From positions 63,244 to 100,831 of the forward strand of contig NZ_MSKL01000010.1 in the NCBI RefSeq assembly GCF_001937665.1: a DNA stretch of 37,588 nt, read 5' to 3'. Source of the stretch: Actinomyces oris (lineage in GTDB: Bacteria; Actinomycetota; Actinomycetes; Actinomycetales; Actinomycetaceae). Both the position numbers and the translations under genes were made by a program. Below the pieces are notes generated by a model. It worked only from the letters and a program-made list of their open reading frames with translations, searched no databases and had not been told where the DNA came from. Positions 33,277 to 37,588 of the stretch are shown here, in pieces; the first letter of the stretch is position 1, and every line of letters begins with the position of its first letter.

Positions 33277-34501
33277 CCGCGACCGCAACGGCCAGGCCGG
33301 CGGATCCGGTCGCCGGCTCCAGCGCTCTCGGCTGCGCCTGGCCGACGTGCTGCGCCTGGGAGGCACCGGCATCAGGGCGCGCCCCACCCGTGCCTTCCTG
33401 TCCGCCCTGGGAATCGCCATCGGCATCGCCGCCATGATCTCGGTGGTGGGCATCTCGGCCTCCAGCCGTGCCCAGCTGGCCGCACAGCTCGACTCCCTGG
33501 GGACCAACCTGCTGACGGCCACCGCCGGCCAGGACCTCTTCGGCAACTCCTCCTCCCTGCCGCAGGACACCGTCGGCAAGGTCCGGCTCATCGACAACGT
33601 CCAGAGCGCCTCGAGCACCGGCCTGGTCAAGAACTCGCTGGTCTACCGCACCCCGTTCATCGACAAGAACGCCTCCGGCGGTATCACCACCCTGGCCGCG
33701 GACAAGTCGCTGCTCGACGTCGTGGCCGGGCAGGTGGACAAGGGGGCCTGGCTCAACGAGGCCACCAGCAAGTACCCGGCCACGGTCCTGGGGCAGACGG
33801 CGGCCCAGCGCCTCGGTGTCGTCTCACCGGGAACCAAGGTGTGGATCGGAGGCAACTGGTTCACCGTGGTCGGCATCCTCAAGCCGGTGGTGCTGGCTCC
33901 CGAGCTCAACAACGCCGCCCTCGTCGGTCAGGGCGTGGCCAGCGACCTGCTGGGGCACGACGCCAAGCCGACGACGGTCTACACGCGCAGCCAGGACGCA
34001 GCCGTCTCCACGGTGCGCAAGGTGCTCGCTCCGTCGATCTCGCCGCAGGCCCCCAACGAGGTCAAGGTCTCGCGCCCCTCGGACGCGCTGGAGGCCAAGA
34101 ACGCGGCTGACAAGGCCTTCACCAGTCTGCTCCTGGGCGTGGGCTCGATCGCCCTGCTCGTCGGTGGCATCGGGGTCGCCAACACAATGATCATCTCAGT
34201 GCTCGAGCGCCGACGGGAGATCGGGCTGAGACGTTCCCTGGGCGCCATGCGCGGACACATCCTGGTGCAGTTCATGACGGAGGCACTGCTGCTGGCCTCC
34301 CTGGGCGGTGCCCTGGGCTGCGTCATCGGGATCGGGGTGACTGCCGGGATGGCGGCCGCCAACGGCTGGCCCTTCTCCCTGCCGGTGATCGCCGTTGCCG
34401 GGGGACTGGGAGTCACCATCGTCATCGGCGCGCTGGCCGGCGTGTACCCGGCTGTTCGGGCTTCCCGCACTCCTCCGACCGCCGCGCTCAACGCGCAGTA
34501 G
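33251..34501 (+). CDS. MacB/FtsX-family ABC permease
   Basis: This 416-residue permease has a first membrane helix (TRAFLSALGIAIGIAAMISV), a long extracytoplasmic MacB-type domain (about 65-280) and a C-terminal FtsX domain with three helices and the signature SVLERRREIGLRRSLGAMR. The ATG at 33251 is preceded by AAGGAG at 7 nt and overlaps the ATPase by 26 bp. Frames extending further upstream lie within the ATPase gene and are rejected. With the ATPase it would pull or push a substrate across the membrane by mechanotransmission. Confidence 0.93.
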   Translation: MTTSTLRRDRDRNGQAGGSGRRLQRSRLRLADVLRLGGTGIRARPTRAFLSALGIAIGIAAMISVVGISASSRAQLAAQLDSLGTNLLTATAGQDLFGNSSSLPQDTVGKVRLIDNVQSASSTGLVKNSLVYRTPFIDKNASGGITTLAADKSLLDVVAGQVDKGAWLNEATSKYPATVLGQTAAQRLGVVSPGTKVWIGGNWFTVVGILKPVVLAPELNNAALVGQGVASDLLGHDAKPTTVYTRSQDAAVSTVRKVLAPSISPQAPNEVKVSRPSDALEAKNAADKAFTSLLLGVGSIALLVGGIGVANTMIISVLERRREIGLRRSLGAMRGHILVQFMTEALLLASLGGALGCVIGIGVTAGMAAANGWPFSLPVIAVAGGLGVTIVIGALAGVYPAVRASRTPPTAALNAQ

Positions 34502-34637
34502 GCGAGCGCCGACACTCCGAGGGGAGGCGGATGAGACGTCCCGGTGGGAGACAACTGGGCCCCGCGGTGGTGGCGCCGGACTGTGGCGGCCGGTGTCCTA
34601 GAGAGAGGTGGGGAGAGCCCAGGTGAGCCGGGATCGC

Positions 34638-34673
34638 GTGAGGGCCCCGCACGGTTCAGTGCGGGGCCCTCAC
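34638..34673. terminator. Terminator after the MacB-type operon
   Basis: GTGAGGGCCCCGCAC and its exact complement form a 15-bp stem with a 6-nt loop (GGTTCA), 137 bp after the permease stop and 53 bp beyond the 3' end of the convergent small gene. It is symmetric, so it can serve both directions. Confidence 0.75.
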
Positions 34674-34725
34674 TCCTGCGATCAGAAGACCGCGGTGCCT
34701 AGGGGTAGGCAGGCTCTCAGCTGGA

Positions 34726-34908
34726 TCACTCCGTGCCGAGCTTGCCGTCGACGGCGTCGCGGGCGGCGTCGATCTTGTCGTCGTACTTGCCGCCGGTCAC
34801 CTTCTTGGCCGCATCGGCTGCGGCGTCCAGTGCCTTGTCGCTGATCGCCTCGGCCTTGTCGGAGCTGAGAGTGTCACCGGCCTTCTTCGCCAGGTCATCA
34901 AGTCCCAT
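34726..34908 (-). CDS. MT0933-like antitoxin-family small protein
   Basis: This 60-residue helical protein starts MGLDDLAKKAGDTL and contains VTGGKYDDKIDAARDAVD, matching the MT0933/Rv0909-type antitoxin family pattern (TGGKYxDKID). AAGGAG lies 6 nt before the ATG at 34908, which rules out a longer in-frame reading through the adjacent repeat array. The SRPBCC-type toxin that pairs with this family in Mycobacterium is not found next to it, so it may be an orphan or have another role. Confidence 0.75.
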   Translation of the reverse strand: MGLDDLAKKAGDTLSSDKAEAISDKALDAAADAAKKVTGGKYDDKIDAARDAVDGKLGTE

Positions 34909-35022
34909 CTGTATCTCCTTCCGTCGGGTGGCCAGACGTCGGATGACGACGGCCTCGTCTGAATAGTGCCAGGTTTGCGCACCTGCGTCATCTGAGGGCG
35001 GTTCGGCCGCCGGTCTGCGGGA

Positions 35023-35175
35023 GGGGACTGTGCATGGGGGCATTGTGCGCGGCCGGGGACTTTCTCCCGCGGCCGGGGACGTTCGACGCCGTCGGGGACG
35101 AGAATCCTGTCCCCGAACGCGCAGGATGCCCCCACCGGGAGGGTTCCGCACCCGTACGCGCAGAATGTCCCCGCC
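35023..35175. repeat. Periodic GGGGAC/GTCCCC repeat element, left copy
   Basis: GGGGAC-type blocks begin at 35036, 35055, 35075 and 35094. After a switch of orientation, GTCCCC-type blocks begin at 35109, 35128 and 35167. Spacing is 19-20 bp or a multiple, apart from 15 bp across the switch. The order of unit sequences matches the reverse complement of the right copy at 35706-35927, for example AGAATCCTGTC followed by ACGCGCAGGA in both. The element lies downstream of the MmcQ/YjbR gene. It is not coding: frames are not conserved between copies. Confidence 0.75.
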
Positions 35176-35205
35176 TGGACTCCGGGGGTCCATCGGGACG
35201 GTGCC

Positions 35206-35679
35206 TCACCACTGCCAGGTGGGGCGGGCGGGGGAACCTGCGGCGTCGGCCAGGAGGACGGCCTCGCGCATGCGGCGGGTCAGGAGGGACAGGACGAGCC
35301 GGTAGGAGTCCTCGACCATGTCGGCGGCGTCGTCCGCACGATAGTCGGGGCTGGTGAGGTCGATACTCACCCAGTGCCGCTTGGACTGGTGGAAGCCCGG
35401 CTCCACCCACGCGTAGGCGGCTCGCACGGCGACGACGTCCTCGGGGTCGAGCTTGACGTTGGCCAGGAGGCGGCCGTCGGTGTGGGGGATGAGCAGCAGG
35501 AAGAGACGAGAGCCCACCGAGGCGACGGGGATGTCCCACTCGGGCTTGTGCCCCGCCCAGGCGCCGGGCAGCGTGGCCGCACTGGCCAGGAGCCCGTCGC
35601 GGCGGGCGGTCACGGTGGCCTCGTCGACGCGCCTGTAGGGCTCGTCGGGGTGAGGGGTGCGGTGGAGCGGCGCGGTCAT
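35206..35679 (-). CDS. MmcQ/YjbR family protein
   Basis: This 157-residue protein belongs to the MmcQ/YjbR (DUF419) family, which has a CyaY-like fold. It shows GAWAGHKPEWDIPVASVGSR, a LLANVKLDPEDVVAVRAAY block, PGFHQSKRHWVSIDL and a C-terminal helix after SYRLVLSLLTRR. A DNA-binding role has been proposed for the family but is not established. The ATG at 35679 is supported by family start and by TAGGCT 8 nt upstream without a ribosome site. The gene is enclosed by two inverted copies of a periodic repeat element. Confidence 0.82.
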   Translation of the reverse strand: MTAPLHRTPHPDEPYRRVDEATVTARRDGLLASAATLPGAWAGHKPEWDIPVASVGSRLFLLLIPHTDGRLLANVKLDPEDVVAVRAAYAWVEPGFHQSKRHWVSIDLTSPDYRADDAADMVEDSYRLVLSLLTRRMREAVLLADAAGSPARPTWQW

Positions 35680-35687
35680 CGACGTCG

Positions 35688-35693
35688 AGCCTA
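35688..35693 (-). promoter_or_regulatory. Possible -10 box (TAGGCT) of the MmcQ/YjbR gene
   Basis: TAGGCT on the minus strand is 8 nt before the ATG at 35679. The -35 region would fall in the first unit of the right repeat array, so the array might influence this promoter. Confidence 0.4.
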
Positions 35694-35705
35694 CGTTCTC
35701 CCGGC

Positions 35706-35927
35706 GGCTGGGGACATTGTGCGCGGTCGGGTGCGGCCCGCTCCGGGCGGGGACGTCCTGCGCGTAGGGTGACAGGATTCTGGTCCCCGGGCGCGTGAAC
35801 CGCCCCTGGTCGCACAGGAATGTCCCCGACGGCGTCGAATGTCCCCGGCCGTGGAGGGGGCAGTCACCGGCTGAGGGAGAAAGTCTCCGGCCGCGCGACA
35901 TGTCCCCGCCCGGAGCGACACGCCCCT
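35706..35927. repeat. Periodic GGGGAC/GTCCCC repeat element, right copy
   Basis: GGGGAC blocks begin at 35710 and 35749, then GTCCCC-type blocks at 35783, 35802, 35822, 35841, 35863, 35883, 35902 and 35922. Spacing is 19 or 20 bp with one of 22. Unit consensus is roughly GTCCCCGGCCGCGCGA plus a variable end. It is the inverted, longer counterpart of the left copy and fills the gap between the MmcQ/YjbR start and the lipoprotein stop. Confidence 0.8.
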
Positions 35928-35935
35928 GACTGTGC

Positions 35936-36700
35936 TCAGTGGATCGTGTCGAGGATTGTGTTGCTGATCTGCTTCGCCTCTTCCGCAGAGCCGGCGGACA
36001 CGTAGATCGACGCGTAGTCGCTGGGACCGCCCGAGGACTTCGAGGTCGGAACCATGATGAGGGTCCCATAAGCCTTGTTGCCGGCCACTTCCAGCGTGTA
36101 AGCCGCCACCGCGGCTTCTCCCGTCGCGGTCTGCTTGGTGGAGTACTCCGTGAGGGTTGCGCTCTGCCGGGTGAGGAGTGACGTGACCTCATTCTCGGGA
36201 GGGGTGGAGTTCAGAGGCAGGGTCTGAGAGGCCATGTTGACGTTGTTGTAGAACCCGGAGGCGCCGGCTTCCTTGGCGCGGTAGACGATGTCGAACCCGG
36301 CGTTCTGCCGGTCGAGCGCGGCGGCGTCGATGCCCATTGTCTGGGCGATCTGCTCCTTCTCCGCGGAGTCGAGGTTCTTGAGGTCCTGCCAGTCCTTTGG
36401 GATCGCGAAGGTGAGGCTGACGCTGGAGCCGGAGACCTCCTGGCTGTCGGCGGGGACGGGCTTCGCCGAGGCGGCGGCCTGTCCGGAGGAGGTGCTGCTG
36501 GCGGAGGCATCCCCGTCCTTACCGTCCTTGTCCTTCTTCTTGTCCTTGTCCTTCTCCTTGGCCTTGCTCGTCTTCGAGTCGGAGGCGGCCGAGCTGGATG
36601 TGTCGGAGCCCTGAGTGTCCTGAGAGCAGGCGGTCAGAACGGGGGCTGCGGTCAGAGCAAGGCCGGCCAGTACGGTCGCGGCGGTGCGCATGGGTTTCAT
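35936..36700 (-). CDS. Lipoprotein, paralogue of the adjacent lipoprotein
   Basis: This 254-residue lipoprotein has a signal peptide and lipobox VLTAC (Cys25), a highly charged Lys/Asp-rich tether (about 44-62), then a domain beginning SLTFAIPKDWQDL and ending with EEAKQISNTILDTIH. The same layout, with ITIALPADW at the start and DAKKITETIIATAH at the end, occurs in the next gene upstream, so the two are paralogues. No enzyme motif is visible. GGAG lies 4 nt before the ATG at 36700. A longer reading to 36781 lacks a signal peptide at its N-terminus and is rejected. Confidence 0.78.
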   Translation of the reverse strand: MKPMRTAATVLAGLALTAAPVLTACSQDTQGSDTSSSAASDSKTSKAKEKDKDKKKDKDGKDGDASASSTSSGQAAASAKPVPADSQEVSGSSVSLTFAIPKDWQDLKNLDSAEKEQIAQTMGIDAAALDRQNAGFDIVYRAKEAGASGFYNNVNMASQTLPLNSTPPENEVTSLLTRQSATLTEYSTKQTATGEAAVAAYTLEVAGNKAYGTLIMVPTSKSSGGPSDYASIYVSAGSAEEAKQISNTILDTIH

Positions 36701-36843
36701 GATGCTCCAGTGGGTGGGTGCGAATGTGTCGGTCAGGACATCACGTTCTGCTGGGAGTTCTCGATGGAGACGACTCCCCATCGTGGGCTGAAGGAGGGCT
36801 CGCGGTGGCTGGGCCGTGGGGAGGTCGTCGTCGCCTCCGCCTG

Positions 36844-37518
36844 TCAGTGGGCGGTCGCGATGATGGTCTCGGTGATCTTCTTCGCGTCGTCGAGAGAGGT
36901 GGAGAAGACGAACACGCGGGCGTAGTCCCCGGATGACGTGGGCAGGTAGAGCACGGACCCGTAATCCGCCTTGCTGCGCGGGGAGTGGGTGAAGGTCCCC
37001 TTGATCCCCTGCCCGTTGTGGGTCTGGATCGCCTCGACCGTATCCATCGACACCCGGTCCTGTTTCGCGGCGTCGGCGAAGACGTCCCCAACGTTCATCT
37101 TCGCGTTCTCCTGGCGCTCGTTGTCGATGTAGACCCGCGGTGAGAACGGCTGCCCCGGGGCGGACCCGGCGGTCCTGAACACCTCGTAGGAGTCGAGGTT
37201 CGCCTTGAGGGCCTTGTTGTCATCCGTGCCCAGGTCCTCAGCCAGGGGGATGAGCTCGGTGGCGGAGTAGCTGGAGATGTCCCTCCAGTCGGCGGGCAGT
37301 GCGATGGTGATGTGGGCCGAGGTGGAGGTGACCTCGGCGTAGCCCTCGGGGATGGCTGGGGTGGTGGGGCCGGCCGGAGGGGCTGTCGGTGCTGTGGGCG
37401 GGCCCGACGACGCGGCGGAGCCCCCGGAGGCGCGGCACCCTCCCAGTGCGACCGGACTGAGAAGTGCCAGAGCGACCATGGTGGCGCTGACGATCCGAAC
37501 CGGTGATCTCGTCGCCAT
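36844..37518 (-). CDS. Lipoprotein, paralogue of the downstream lipoprotein
   Basis: This 224-residue lipoprotein has a signal peptide with lipobox ALGGC (Cys28), a Pro/Ala/Thr-rich tether (about 32-56) and a folded domain with HITIALPADWRDI and a C-terminal helix DDAKKITETIIATAH. It resembles the following gene in order and spacing of blocks, although overall identity is low. GGAGG lies 6 nt before the ATG. The gap between the two is 143 bp, so they may be separately transcribed. The function is unknown. Confidence 0.78.
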   Translation of the reverse strand: MATRSPVRIVSATMVALALLSPVALGGCRASGGSAASSGPPTAPTAPPAGPTTPAIPEGYAEVTSTSAHITIALPADWRDISSYSATELIPLAEDLGTDDNKALKANLDSYEVFRTAGSAPGQPFSPRVYIDNERQENAKMNVGDVFADAAKQDRVSMDTVEAIQTHNGQGIKGTFTHSPRSKADYGSVLYLPTSSGDYARVFVFSTSLDDAKKITETIIATAH

Positions 37519-37556
37519 CGCGGTCCTCCAAGGTCGGCTCTTGGGGCGGGAGGCAC

Positions 37557-37562
37557 CATCCT
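37557..37562 (-). promoter_or_regulatory. Possible -10 box for the lipoprotein gene
   Basis: TAGGAT on the minus strand lies 38 nt before the ATG at 37518, leaving a leader that contains the GGAGG ribosome site. The -35 region is close to the window edge and not clear. Confidence 0.3.
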
Positions 37563-37588
37563 AACTGGTTAATTACGGCCCTACCGGC

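Noticed and set aside
35023-35205. Small proteins encoded across the left repeat element
   Set aside because: Frames on both strands are open because of high GC but have no ribosome site. Translations differ between the two copies of the element, and stop and frame patterns are not preserved.
35706-35927. CRISPR array
   Set aside because: The period is only 19-20 bp, conserved blocks are about 6-10 bp, there are no separate repeat and spacer lengths, orientation switches within the element, and no cas gene is present.

Overview
The window comes from a high-GC Gram-positive bacterium of the Actinomycetales, most likely Actinomyces or a close relative. This rests on strongly GC-rich codon use in nearly every gene, a dnaK-grpE-dnaJ-hspR heat-shock operon with HAIR-type operators, actinobacterial lipoprotein and DUF families, and several apparently leaderless genes. 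No tRNA, rRNA, CRISPR array or transposase was recognised. The genus call is an inference from gene content, not a database result.

Positions 1-5400 hold a minus-strand defence block. In transcription order it contains a probable type II restriction enzyme with two N-terminal repeats, a C5-cytosine methyltransferase, a Vsr mismatch endonuclease and a DUF262/DUF1524 (GmrSD-like) protein. The last of these is visibly AT-richer than the rest of the window, which suggests horizontal acquisition. Positions 5426-9523 hold an ABC exporter (ATPase and two permeases joined by ATGA overlaps) divergent from a NarL-type two-component system that probably controls it. Positions 9524-9880 are non-coding and carry a 122-bp palindromic element.

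Positions 9881-12077 encode a glycosyltransferase/GtrA fusion and a secreted phosphodiester-glycosidase-family protein, one base apart. Positions 12406-14439 are a small-membrane-protein/ATPase/permease operon. Positions 14619-17724 are an iron-complex uptake operon (lipoprotein, FecCD-type permease, ATPase) whose promoter overlaps a DtxR/IdeR-like site. Two small minus-strand genes at 17803-18613 share the same 18-bp start region.

Positions 18945-23324 are the HspR-controlled chaperone operon, with three HAIR-like operators and a DnaJ that lacks the zinc finger. Positions 23454-27881 contain three tandem DUF418 membrane proteins, each with its own leaderless-type promoter. A DUF4282 protein follows. 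Positions 28712-34501 hold an OmpR-type two-component system divergent from a lipoprotein / peptidoglycan-binding adaptor / MacB-type ATPase and permease operon, a likely envelope-stress exporter.

Positions 34726-37518 carry an MT0933-like small protein, an MmcQ/YjbR-family gene and two related lipoproteins. The MmcQ/YjbR gene is flanked by two inverted copies of a complex repeat with 19-20 bp periodicity. Together with the tandem-repeat restriction enzyme, this repeat pair is the most unusual structure in the window.
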